Shown one piece after another: positions 24,100 through 34,900 of a DNA stretch of 64,000 nucleotides. Position 1 is the first letter of the stretch; each line of letters opens with the position of its first letter. The stretch comes from Siphonodentalium dalli (Eukaryota > Mollusca > Scaphopoda > Gadilida > Siphonodentaliidae), in NCBI GenBank assembly GCA_032622095.1, contig CP136064.1:191790948-191854947 (forward strand). The letters run 5' to 3'. The translations under genes and the position numbers were made by a program. The notes under the pieces were generated by a model. The model was not told the origin of the DNA. It saw only the letters and a list, made by a program, of their open reading frames with translations, and did no database searches.

Positions 24100-25581
24100 C
24101 GCATCAATTTTAAACAAACACCAATCATGACAGAGTGATTAACACCAGCACTAATTATTGATGATAGTGATTTTTACAAACACAAATCATCGATGAATGA
24201 GTGTTTGTTGCCATGTGGCGGAAATACTCACAAACATACAGATATGAAGGATATCGTATAGTCATTCTCATATGACAATAGTTACAGAGCATGCATGTAT
24301 TACACTAAATCTTGTTCGGTGGTTGGTCAACTGCCAACTGGGTCATATCTCAATAACACACACTATTATATATTTTGACGTCACATCTTGTTGACCTTCA
24401 TGTTATTTGAGTGCACAGCCATAGACCGATAATTCACAGGTAGCATATTGGGCTACTTACAATGAAGCACGGTATAATAACCAAACTGCAGACATATTTC
24501 GGAAAATAAAATCAGCTGAGTTTGTGGAAATTAGTACGGAACGGGCTATATAAATGTAAGATAATTATAACTAAAGTTATCACCCGGACATCAAAATAAT
24601 CAACAAATTATAAGTCTAAAAGGGACAAATTCCATAAAACTTATCGGAACGGACCCAATTTCGAACAAGAACTGTATTTGCATGTGAACAATCTTCATTA
24701 AATGTTTATACAAATTAGATAGCTATATAACTATTAATGTTTTGTTAATAGTTTACTTGTGCAGCACTTTGACATCGCACCGGATCCAGTCAACTTGTAA
24801 GCCTATATATGCCCACCCGGACCCACAGTTAGAAAATAACAAAAAATATAACATAATAATATAACGTGAACAACAAGTGCAAAGGTGTATCACCGACACC
24901 CATGGGATACAGATGCTCGCCTATCTTGGTCACCTATATAAGGGGCGTTTGGTGTGGTATGGTGAGTGTTGAATAGTACTTGTGTCCTGAGAGAATGATG
25001 TAGTTTCAGACTCACGTGTGAGGGGTTTGGTTAATTTGTGGATCTGATATTGGATCTATTCGAAATAATCATGGACTATCTCACACATGTCACAATTAAT
25101 CTTATTACCCAATGCAGGATCAACAAACTGAAGTCCCTGACATCAAATTTTGAACTTGACCTGCATTTTTGTGTAAACAATCAACATCCCTTATAAACAC
25201 TCTGGTAAAAGCCCGATAGAGAATGGTATACCAGGCCCCACTCACGTTAAATATGACAGTCAGGTAAACAAGTGTATACTCTTGTAAATGCCGTGTAAAG
25301 TCCACATTGTGTTCTGGCATATCCGCCTGTCTGCCCATGGAGTGCATGCTCAACCGTGCTGACCTTGGCATATTAATGGACTTACTACTGATTGTACTTA
25401 CATGTACTAATTGTATCTAGATTATATTGATACGCACTACAAGTATAACAATTATCCTAATATATACTTATTTTCATGCATCATCTCTCCTGGGTGCCGA
25501 GACGTATTTGGGGTCTAATTCCGTTTCTATATTGGACAACACACCATGATTTAACGCCATAATGTAAAATGTAGATTATGA
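24100..25581. other. Intergenic upstream of the LINE, no gene recognised
   Basis: Holds the dispersed block at 24,415-24,680 and otherwise unremarkable AT-rich sequence. The same stretch recurs in copy 2 at 38,146-39,627. Confidence 0.5.
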
Positions 25582-27333
25582 CTGAGGGATCGTGGGAGCC
25601 CTGATTCGTATAGGGGGATAACTTTATTGAGCTGTTTCGCTAAGATGTTTACATCAATCTTGAATAGAAGACTTTCAAAATTGTCTGATGAAACGGGTCT
25701 CATTGGTACAAACCAAACAGGGTTCAAGAAAAAACACTCAACTGTTGATAATGTATTTATTATGCACAGTATCATTAACATGTATCTCGTAAGTGGGCGC
25801 AAACTTTATTGTGCATTTGTAGATTTTAAAAAGGCATACGATAGTGTGTGGAGAGAGGGATTATTTCTTAAAATGCTGCAAAATGGAATAAATGGTAAAT
25901 TGTTCAGGGTAGTGAGGAACATGTATAGCCAGATAAAAACATGTGTGAGAAAAGAACAAGAACGTTCTGATTTTTTTGCCAGCAACATAGGCCTTTTTCA
26001 AGGAGAATTAATGTCTCCTTTTTTGTTCTCCTTATTTGTGAATGACTTGCAGGAATTTATCAGTAACTGTGCGGTCGAAAATTTAAAGTATCTCGATGAA
26101 CTATTTTTTGACAATTTGAAATGCTTTGTGGGTATATTATGTTTGTTACATGCGGATGATACCGTACTAATGACAGACGACGAGGCAACTATGCACAGAG
26201 CGATTCAGGCATTTAGTGATTATGCGGACGCATGGGGTCTAGAAGTTAATTCATCAAAAACGAAAGTTGTGATTTTCTGTAAAAGATTATCTAAGATTGT
26301 ACCGACATTTATATTCAATGGTAAACCTTTGGAAACGGTAAAGGAATTTGTGTATCTGGGTGTAAATTTTTTCTTTAATGGGAGATTTTGTAGATCTATT
26401 AAAAAAACGTGCAAACTTGGCACGAAGGCGATGTATGCACTGTTGAATAAAGTAAGGAAATTAGAGCTACCTGTAGATATCATGCTTCATTTGTTTGATA
26501 CGATGGTCGCACCCATATTATTATATGACAGTGAAGTTTGGGGGTTTGAACCCTGTAAATCAATCGAAAGTGTACATCTCAAATTCTGTAAGATAATCAT
26601 GGGTATGAAAGAAAGTACACCTAACTATATGGTATACGGAGAATTAGGTCGCCATCCTTTAATAATTGAAATAAAATGTAGAATCTTAACGTATTGGTCG
26701 AAACTAATGTCGAATGAGGGCTCGATTATCGCCAAAAATATGTGTACATTAATACTGACCGTTTATCAAAATCAGCATCGCAGTGGAGACCTCAAATGGC
26801 TCCGATTTATAGAGCAGACATTCCAAGATACTGGAAAGAACTCCATGTTCATGAGCAGAAAGGATCTTACACAATCGGATATAAAACGAATAAAGTCCAT
26901 ACTTATTGATCAGTTTAACCAGGAATGGTTGGGAAATGTAGCTACATCATCAAGGGGTGGTTTCTATGGTGGTATTTCTGTACGTCCGGAGATTAGAAGA
27001 TATCTAACTCAACTTCCATGGTATTTAGCCGAATGCATTGTTAAGATTAGGACATCAAATCATCGATTACCAATAGAAAGTGGACGGTGGAAAAAATCAA
27101 AACAGAATGACAGAGTTTGTACATTATGTAATGACGGAATAGGAGATGAATACCACTTTGTAATTAAATGTTCACACCTTAATGATATCCGAATCAAATA
27201 TATCCCGGACTATTACTGGAAATATCCCAGCAAAGAAAAGTTCTATAGACTTCTATCGATTGAAAATATTAGTATCTTGCGGAGATTATCATTATATCTT
27301 AAGTGTGCCTTTAAGGAATTGCCCAAAATCTGA
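25582..27333 (+). CDS. Non-LTR retrotransposon reverse transcriptase, 5'-truncated (copy 1)
   Basis: The open frame starts after a TGA at 25,579-25,581, already inside the RT domain (SPDSYRGITLLSCFAKMF), so the endonuclease half is missing. Motifs in order are AFVDFKKAYDSV (motif A Asp), GLFQGELMSPFLFSLF (motif B), LLHADDTVLM (motif C, HADD where YADD is usual) and LEVNSSKTKVV. Near the C-terminus CTLCNDGIGDEYHFVIKC forms a CCHC zinc-knuckle-like motif, as in many invertebrate LINEs. The element would copy itself by target-primed reverse transcription, but this copy cannot be autonomous. The frame has no stop and ends at TGA 27,331. The clade is not assigned. Confidence 0.93.
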   Translation: MRDRGSPDSYRGITLLSCFAKMFTSILNRRLSKLSDETGLIGTNQTGFKKKHSTVDNVFIMHSIINMYLVSGRKLYCAFVDFKKAYDSVWREGLFLKMLQNGINGKLFRVVRNMYSQIKTCVRKEQERSDFFASNIGLFQGELMSPFLFSLFVNDLQEFISNCAVENLKYLDELFFDNLKCFVGILCLLHADDTVLMTDDEATMHRAIQAFSDYADAWGLEVNSSKTKVVIFCKRLSKIVPTFIFNGKPLETVKEFVYLGVNFFFNGRFCRSIKKTCKLGTKAMYALLNKVRKLELPVDIMLHLFDTMVAPILLYDSEVWGFEPCKSIESVHLKFCKIIMGMKESTPNYMVYGELGRHPLIIEIKCRILTYWSKLMSNEGSIIAKNMCTLILTVYQNQHRSGDLKWLRFIEQTFQDTGKNSMFMSRKDLTQSDIKRIKSILIDQFNQEWLGNVATSSRGGFYGGISVRPEIRRYLTQLPWYLAECIVKIRTSNHRLPIESGRWKKSKQNDRVCTLCNDGIGDEYHFVIKCSHLNDIRIKYIPDYYWKYPSKEKFYRLLSIENISILRRLSLYLKCAFKELPKI

Positions 27334-27406
27334 GACACTGGAGACCCCACCCGCCTGGGCAAAAACTCCCCATTTCAAAACACATCCCAATTGTTGAGAC
27401 CGGGGG

Positions 27407-27576
27407 TAATTATTTAAGGAATAATCTCGGTTTCCTAATGTAATTACACAGTCTAAAGGCATATGCCGAATCACAAACCTATAAATCGCGAAGCGATTTA
27501 TAAGAGTTTGTGATTCGGCATATGCCTTTAGACTGTGTAATTACATTAGGAAACCGAGATTATTCCTTATAATTAT
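27407..27576. repeat. ~170-bp perfect hairpin
   Basis: Arms of about 75 bp (ggaataatctcggtttccta... and its exact complement ...taggaaaccgagattattcc) flank a centre ataaatcgcgaagcgatttat, itself palindromic. The match is essentially perfect apart from two bases near the tip. It forms the left end of the 3-kb insertion. Confidence 0.9.
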
Positions 27577-28143
27577 GCCGTCGATTGTTAAATATTGATT
27601 TTAAAGACATATTCGCCCTTAAAATACGATTGAAACAAGGAACTATATGTTCTCAAATAACAGACAAGACTTGAGCCGAAAACAACTCGCTGCATTCCCG
27701 TCCGAATAATATCGATCGATCTGCAGATCTGTAGATCGAGTGGGTTTTTCTCGAACGTATGTCAAGGACGAAACAAAACATTAATAAACTTTTGAGCAAA
27801 ATTAAACATTATTAGCAGAATTTTGGAAGAGGAAAATATACAGTTAGTCTCCATGTCAACTGGGAATCATGAACATGCGATCAAAAAGTTTAGTGAGAAT
27901 TTTCTTACAGGAATCCTCCTATCTATCGGCAGTGAGCCAAATACTTTTCAATTTTCGATTTTTCGCAGTCATTTTGTGTCATTGTGATTTTACCGAGAAA
28001 CAAGTTTTCAGAAGAATTAAATCATCATGGCATTTAAGGAATTTTAAGATGATTTATTTTTCAAAAACTAATATATTTGGTAAAATTTAAAGTGATTATT
28101 TATAAATAGCTTGTGTCCAGATAATGCAGACACGTAAACCTTT
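27577..28143. other. Interior of the 3-kb insertion, nothing recognised
   Basis: AT-rich sequence with short open frames only, no domain or repeat recognised. Confidence 0.4.
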
Positions 28144-28917
28144 GTAACACTTTTTAACATATCGGTACACTGAGACGAGTAGAAGAAATATCCTGCACAG
28201 GGACGTTACATTATTTGTAACACCAATCAACGAGTGGTCTCTGTGGATCTCAGGAATCATGTGTATAGCGGTCGCGTTGTAAATATAGAAGGCCGATGAC
28301 TTCTCTGATTGATGGGTCACGGTCGTTACACGCTTTGTGTGATACCAAAGTTAAGCAACATCGGGCGCGGTTATTCCATTGATGTGTGACCGGCTTGGGA
28401 TTCCGGGTGCTACCAACTTTCGGTGCGACTCCCAGACTTCTCTCTCACTCTCTCTCTCTCTCGTTCTGTTGTACATGTAACATAATGCTTCGTAACAATT
28501 TATCGCTACACTGAGACGAGTTGAAAAAATATACTGCAGTTTTCTCACAGGGACTTTAATCACTTTATATCATTTGTAACACAGTCCTGCCTACGAGCGG
28601 TCACTGTGGATCTCTGAAATCATATAACGATTCGTAACACTTTGTAACATATCGCTGCATTGAGATGAGTTTTAATAATATGCTGCGTTTTTTTTGGGGG
28701 GGGGGGGGGGGTGACTTAATATCATTTGTAAAATGTACCGGTAACGCCTCATAACACTTTGCAACATATCGCTACAATAAAAGGAGGTGAAGAAACATTG
28801 AATGCTGCATTTTTTTTTTTACGGGGACTTTGTAAGTTTCAGTTTGTAGGGCCAGTCTCTGTGGAATCTCAGAAATCATGAAACGCTTTGTAACATATCG
28901 TTACACTGAGACGCGGT
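28144..28917. repeat. Array of diverged repeats, 'taacatatcgctacactgagacgag' type
   Basis: Five diverged units begin near 28,144, 28,486, 28,629, 28,750 and 28,885 with gtaacactttgtaacatatc. They continue through actgagacgag, a tgcagttt-type run and tggatctcagaaatcatg. A further piece resumes at 29,729 after the nested TIR element. A 14-G tract lies at about 28,696. Confidence 0.65.
28341..28413 (+). repeat. 5S rRNA-derived sequence (partial)
   Basis: The stretch aagttaagcaacatcgggc, then gcggttattccattgatgtg and tgaccggcttgggattccgg, closely follows the 3' half of metazoan 5S rRNA. It includes the intermediate element and box C of the internal pol III promoter. The 5' half (box A region) is not recognisable, so it cannot be a working 5S gene. 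5S-headed SINEs (SINE3 type) are known in animals. Here the homology sits inside a repeat unit, which suggests a SINE remnant or a captured 5S fragment. Confidence 0.75.
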
Positions 28918-29726
28918 CCTACTAAACAACGAACACAAACGAACACAAACGAACATAAACGAACACAGGTCTAAAAAGCGGAATAGAAGGGTGAAATTTG
29001 GTTTGTGGGTGCGTGTGGGTCCAATATATGTGTATGTGGTGTTATTTCCAACTTTGATGACTTATTTTTCGAGTTATAAGCATTATTTGAATGCAAAGCT
29101 ACTAAACAACGAACACAAACGAACATGAGATTAGCCGTATTGCAAAGGTGTTAATAAAGGTGTTAATTAACTACCGCCTTCTCTATGGCTTATACTCTGT
29201 CTCTTTGTCACTGAGTTGTTTTGACTTAGTTAGTTTGTCTTATTATTACTTCGTTTAACTTCCCTGGCATCACACTGCTCTTTCAGTAGAACTTCAGGTA
29301 CTAGAATCAAAGTTTGTTTTATGTATACAATCGAATATTTATATATTATTTTACAACTCAGCCCCGGCGGAACGATGGGCAGAGTTTGTTCTCCTTGAAA
29401 TCAGTGCATGGATGAAAATGGCTCCAGCAAAATGTTGCATTATTTAAATCACAGAGTATAAGCCGTAGTTAATTAACACCTGCATGCATGGTAGCCTCTG
29501 CACTGCCGCTAATCTTATGTTCGTTTGTGTTCGTTGTTTAGTAGTTTTGTATTCAAATAATGCTAATAACTCAAAAAATAAATCATCAAAGTTGGAAATA
29601 ACACCACATACACATAGAATGGACACACGCGCACACACAAACCAAATTTCACCCTTCTACTCCGCTTTTTGGACCTGTGTTCGTTTATGTTCGTCTGTGT
29701 TCGTTTGTGTTCGTTGTTTAGTAGGA
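28918..29726. mobile_element. ~0.8-kb TIR element nested in the repeat array
   Basis: The left end CCTACTAAACAACGAACAC is matched by GTGTTCGTTGTTTAGTAGG at the right end. Inverted similarity continues for about 270 bp. A second inward copy of the same tip motif lies at ~29,099 and ~29,545, so each arm carries the terminal motif twice. It interrupts a repeat unit (gagacgcggtcc / acccctgagacg). No transposase is encoded. Confidence 0.8.
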
Positions 29727-29882
29727 CCCCTGAGACGAAGGGAAAAAATATGTTGCAGTTTTCTCACGGGACTGGTACAATGTTTGGGGACATCTGTAAA
29801 CAGTAATTAAACATTTCATCCTATAATATAAATTGTAGTGCCCAGAATATAACCACTAAATTAAATACTCTTGCCCAAGTTA

Positions 29883-30018
29883 CCACAGGAGCTTGGAACT
29901 TTATCACTAACTGCCTTAATTATGCTAATTAGCATTTTTTTTGGCCCAGCATTATGGCCAAAAAAATGGTAATTAGGCTAATTAATGCAATTATTAATCA
30001 AGTTCCACACTCCTGTGG
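29883..30018. repeat. Imperfect foldback, ~136 bp
   Basis: ccacaggagcttggaact on the left mirrors agttccacactcctgtgg on the right, with taattagc/gctaatta pairing and a ttttggcc...ggccaaaa centre. It is a MITE-like hairpin inside the 3-kb insertion. Confidence 0.7.
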
Positions 30019-30667
30019 TCTTACAAAATGACAAGTGGTGCCTGCTGGGAAAATGTAAATAAAATTATAAATGAAACGAAAACTAAAAAGTTGTGTATGT
30101 TTAGTCATGCATTTCGTAACGAAACGTCGCAAATTTACGACCAAATTTACACTCTGTAAACAGCTTGGGAATGTTTATTATATTGGGGCATTGTCTTTAT
30201 TTGGATAGTTATTTATTATTCTTTTATTAGCTTTCATAGCGTTCGTGAAAAAAAATGTACTGCGAAGCGAGTGCGAATAAAATAGCGTCCTTAGTTACTA
30301 TGCAACGGACTACAAATATCATTGCGCGCAAGTTCTTTTGGGTCGTTTTTGTTGCACTGATAAAATCTCGACCTAATGTAATTATCCGATATAATTACAT
30401 TAGCTTTGATAAACTCAACGGCAATTTACTATAGAAAATGAAGTGGGTGTAATTATAACTACTGTTCCCCTGCATTATTCGATGTGGGTGAAAAAATGGG
30501 AATGGGCGTGCCTTCACCCAGCAGGATTGAGATGTATAAATATTATGTTATTATGGCTGTGGCATGAGTATACGATTATATAGCCACTAAATAGTTTCCT
30601 GCTATTGTACATATATGTATATATATATTTTGCATGTTCTGTGTTAAATCATAGCTTTCGCAATAAA

Positions 30668-30692
30668 CTGATTGATTGATTGATTGATTATT
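30668..30692 (+). repeat. LINE 3' tail, (TGAT)n after AATAAA (copy 1)
   Basis: caataaactgattgattgat repeats at the end of the LINE 3' UTR, displaced from the coding frame by the 3-kb insertion. Short simple-repeat tails instead of poly-A occur in several LINE clades. Confidence 0.75.
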
Positions 30693-31291
30693 GTATACAG
30701 CATGTATCACACTTCTTTTCCACCTACTTTATTATCTTTCTTGTCTATTTCATAATCTCCTCCCTTCTATCACTCCTCCATCTTTCTGATCCCTGCACTC
30801 GCTTAACTAACTTCCCAACATTTATTTGAAAACACAGAACAATATTCAAATTCCCGTCCTTTTTACCCTGTAGCTGTCTGTATTGACACTCGGGGTAACA
30901 TTTTTGGAGGAAAAGATTTTTATAAAAGCCATAGGCTCATGGCTTGTTATCTAATCCTCATTTGAACTATGTTTTTTTCTCAATATGTATAATTGTCAAT
31001 GTGATGTTCTGTTCTTTTGTTCAAATAAATATTGTTTACACTAAAGTCCACTTAAAAACGACATACCCTTGTAAATTCCAAGTAAAGGCATTGTGTGCTC
31101 CACTTTACTCTGGTAAAATACTGAAGAAAGAGGACATACATGGGTAAAACCAATGCAAACTCATGTAAATTAGAACGCTCTAATAAATTTTGATGGAGTC
31201 ATGGTGTAACAGTAGTATAGATGGCTCGTTACCTGCACATCTAAAAATAGATTTTATGGGGGTAAAATTGTTTGTACTAAAATATTCCCCA

Positions 31292-31553
31292 AAAAAAATT
31301 TCAAAACCCAAAACTTCCAAAATTTCAAAAACTTCCAAAATTTCAAAAACTTTCAAATATTTCAAAAATTTCAAAAACTTCAAAAATTTCAAAAATTTCC
31401 AAAACTTCCAAAATTTCAAAAACTTCCAAAATTTCAAAAATTTCAAAAACTTACAAAATTTCAAAAACTTCCAAAATTTCAAAAATTTCAAAAACTTACA
31501 AAATTTCAAAAACTTCCAAAACTTCCAAAATTTCAAAAACTTCCAAAATTTCA
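31292..31553. repeat. aaaacttccaaaatttc minisatellite (copy 1)
   Basis: Alternating aaaacttcc and aaaatttc blocks run for ~260 bp. Long open frames on both strands (FKNFQN and FLKFWKF repeats) arise only because the unit lacks stops. Duplicated at about 42,294-42,556 and, inverted and longer, at 51,172-51,541. Confidence 0.9.
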
Positions 31554-31908
31554 ATATAATGAAGATGACGAGCAACAAATTTTCGACTGGCCTGAGGCAT
31601 TACGTTATGGAATGAATAACGACAGCGGATCAGAATGCATACATATAGTACGTCACTTGGACATTTTATCAGTTTATCACGTGATCACTAAATGTGGCAA
31701 TCGGGTATCCACCGATGCCTGCAATGTATTATTTATAATAATTGGACTCATTGATCTCACGTAAATAATACTCTTAGTTGTTCCAATAAAATAGTTATCA
31801 AATTCGATCACCAATAGATTTGACTGTGGAATGTAATGACCTTTAACTTATTTATCGATCTAAAGGGACACTCATTATGAATGAATGTTAACAATACAAG
31901 CGCACGAA

Positions 31909-34900
31909 TTTGTTAAGTGGTTGGTGAGTATCACTAAACTGGCTGGTTCCAGATTTTGGAGGTCACCTTGTTCTTCAATTTGACCTTGACCTTTTTGAAA
32001 ATCTCAGTTTTTGGGTTGGGTGGTTTATGCCATCCTTTTCTTGTGAAAATCGCATCTTCTCACAGTTTTCTCAATACAATTATAGTTGGGAGTTGACCAC
32101 GGTTCATTTGGGCCAAAACATATCTCAATTTTCATAAGATAGCCGCCAATATGGCCGCCGGAATTTGAAAATATGACATTATTTTTTCACAAATATCTTC
32201 TAGTTCAATTCATGCTGTTTGGAACTGGTTGAGTAATGCAACTTTATTTTGTGTTTCGTATATTAACCGATCATTGGAGCAATTAAATATGCAATTATTG
32301 TGGTCCTAGCCCCTTCCGATCCCTCAAAACTTCGATTTTACAGGATGCGGTATAAAATTCCACAAAAAATCACAATTGGGATTCTAGTCATATTTCAACT
32401 AGAAATGAACATAACTTTGTAATGTAAGTGAGGCATATCATTACCTATGAATATTACAAATCACTGGAACCAAAATTCTTACTTTGGCTCAAAATGGCTG
32501 CCAATAGAGCCGCCAAAATATGGAAAATGGTAAATATTACACCAGCGTCTCCTGCAATTGTTTGCATTGTTGTGGTTGATGTATAAAATTGGCAATTCTG
32601 TATTCTATACATTGAATACTAACATGTCTGATGCACCATGGTTAATTGTTACTATTGTCACCACTGACATCATCAAAAATATTGGACTTTTCTCTCAAAA
32701 ACTTGACATAAATATTGGCAAAAATTCACTTTTCAGGTTTGGACCATTTTTTCAGGTAAAATGTAACTATCTTTGGATTGAAAGGTGTTTATTGGTTTGG
32801 TCTATCTTAAATGTGTCTCACTACGGTGTTTATAGTCCAAATTGCTCAAGATGGCTTCCAAAATGGCAACCAAATTTGTAAAATGTTAATTTTTTACATA
32901 TATCCCAAACATTCTCTGCATTATCCGAAAATGTTGCAAAATGTGACTCACTTGGTTATTATACGTGTTAGTTAATTAACTGACAACTAAATGTTCTATT
33001 CTGGTTGTCCCACTTCCGTATGGGGCAAAATAAATTCATTTTAAAGTATGTAATTTTGCCGAGCACCTCTTTTGTGATTTTGGCCATAGTTATTGAAAGG
33101 AAATGGGCAGGACTTTGAGACAGAATTGAGATGGACCATAATACTTGGCTATTCTGGTCCATTATGCTAAGAAAATGTCAACTGAATACAGTGTGGATGC
33201 CAAGATCGTAGCCAGTGAGTTACTCTATGATCATACGTGAGGTGAATATGTATACAGTGAGTTATTGTATGTCATGACTTATGTGAATAGGTATACAATG
33301 AGTGACTATATGGTTATGAGTGGGTTATCCATTGTAAGATGCATCTATGTATACAAGGAGATGTCATGGTCAGGTGTGAGGTGAATCGGTATGCATGGAG
33401 TGACTGTATGGTGTATGATTGTGTATATCCAGTACGGGTGCACCAGGTGTGCCTGTATGGGCATTGGTGTGGTGTATGGATATAGCTACATGGTCATATA
33501 TGTGTTGATTATGTATATATGGAGTGACTGTAAAGGCATGGGTGGGATGTACATGTGTTGTCTGTATACATGGAATTACTGTACGGTCATGATTGAATAT
33601 GATTACATGGAGTAAGCTGTGTGGACATTATCGAGTGTGTGGGTATATAGGGAGTGTCCTTGTGTTAACGGGTGGGATGCATATTTATATATTTCATGGA
33701 TGTATTATCATTGGTGGGTGTATGGGGATTAGCTGTATTATCATGGATGGCATGTATGATTATACAGTGAATTGCTGAATTGTCATGTGTGAGGTGTATA
33801 TGCAAGTATGGATTGTTTGAGTGGTTGTGTGTATATCTGGAAGGGCTGAATGGCCATTAGTGAGGTTTACTTGGAGTGAATCTATGGTCTAGGGTGGGCT
33901 GTATATGTATATCGAGTGGTTATATGACTACGTGTGTCGATATAGGTATACAGGTAGTGATTGTATGGTCAATGGTGAGATGAGTACATGTAGGTATACA
34001 AGTAGTGACTGTATGATCATAAATATAATGGACATCTATACAGGGGGTGACTATTAAAATGGTCATGTGTCAGGCGTATGAGTATACCTGGTGTTCCTGT
34101 TTGGTGACTCGTGGCGGTATGGTCATGTGTAGGTTATACCAGTATACACATGTGTTGCTTTGTTGTCATGGGCAAGGGATACGTGTATATAGCAAGTGGC
34201 TATATGGCCATGGATAACGTGCATATGCATACATGGAGTGACTATACTGACATGGCTGGGGTGTATTAGTATACTAGTATCTTGAGTGACTATGCGGATA
34301 CAGGGAGTGACATGGCCAATGTTGAGGTGAATATGTATGCAAGGATTGACCATGGTCGTGTATGAATGTTTTGAATAGGTACACACGGTGTGACTACATG
34401 GCCATAGGTCAGGTACCATTGGTGAAGGTATGTGTATGAAGCGAGTGGCTATATGGCCATTGGTGAGGTGCATATGTATACCCGGAGTAACTTTATGGTC
34501 ATTGTTGATGTATATATTGATTTATTTGACCACGTGTTCGGAGAATAGGTATACAGGGGATGACCTTATGGCCAATGGTGAGCTGAATGGGTATACAAGG
34601 AATGACTATATGGTTATCGGTCATGTTTAGGAGTATCCCCGGTGTGCCTGTATCGTGACGCGTGGCTGTAATGTCACCCGTGGTCATGGGTCAGGTGTAC
34701 ATGTATACAGTGGGTCACTATATTGTTATGTCTGTGGTGTTTATGTATATATGTAATGACTGCGTGGTAATAGGTGACCATCGTTTTCCGTGTTTAACGC
34801 CCCCATGTATATAAACACCATCAAGATAGAGAACTCTCTGACATGACCTCTCCATTGAGTAACATATCCTTGAGTTATTGTGCCACCCAAGGTACACATG

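Larger units (their letters stand above)
27414..30448. mobile_element. 3,035-bp composite insertion with 8-bp target duplication
   Basis: Copy 2 has a single GTAATTAT (41,452-41,459). Copy 1 has GTAATTAT at both 27,406-27,413 and 30,449-30,456 with 3,035 bp between them, so the filled and empty sites are both visible. The ends are not inverted repeats of each other (TTAAGGAATAAT versus GAAGTGGGT). The interior is a patchwork: hairpin, 5S-like repeat array, a smaller TIR element and another foldback. An 8-bp duplication fits hAT-, P- or Merlin-type integration, but no transposase is present. Confidence 0.88.
17863..31908 (+). repeat. Tandem segmental duplication, copy 1 (14.0 kb)
   Basis: Everything from tttgttaagtgg at 17,863 to cgcacgaa at 31,908 is repeated head to tail immediately afterwards at an offset of 14,046 bp. 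The exception is 3,043 bp found only here (27,414-30,456). I noticed only about half a dozen substitutions. The unit starts 58 bp inside the foldback element and ends in the sequence that continues into the palindrome after copy 2. Confidence 0.95.

Noticed and set aside
28341-28413. Functional 5S rRNA gene
   Set aside because: Only the 3' half is recognisable, with substitutions; the 5' half and box A are missing.
31180-31615. Open frames with FKNFQN or FLKFWKF repeats, also at 42,183-42,618 and 50,959-51,582
   Set aside because: Both strands of one aaaacttccaaaatttc array are open because the unit contains no stops.
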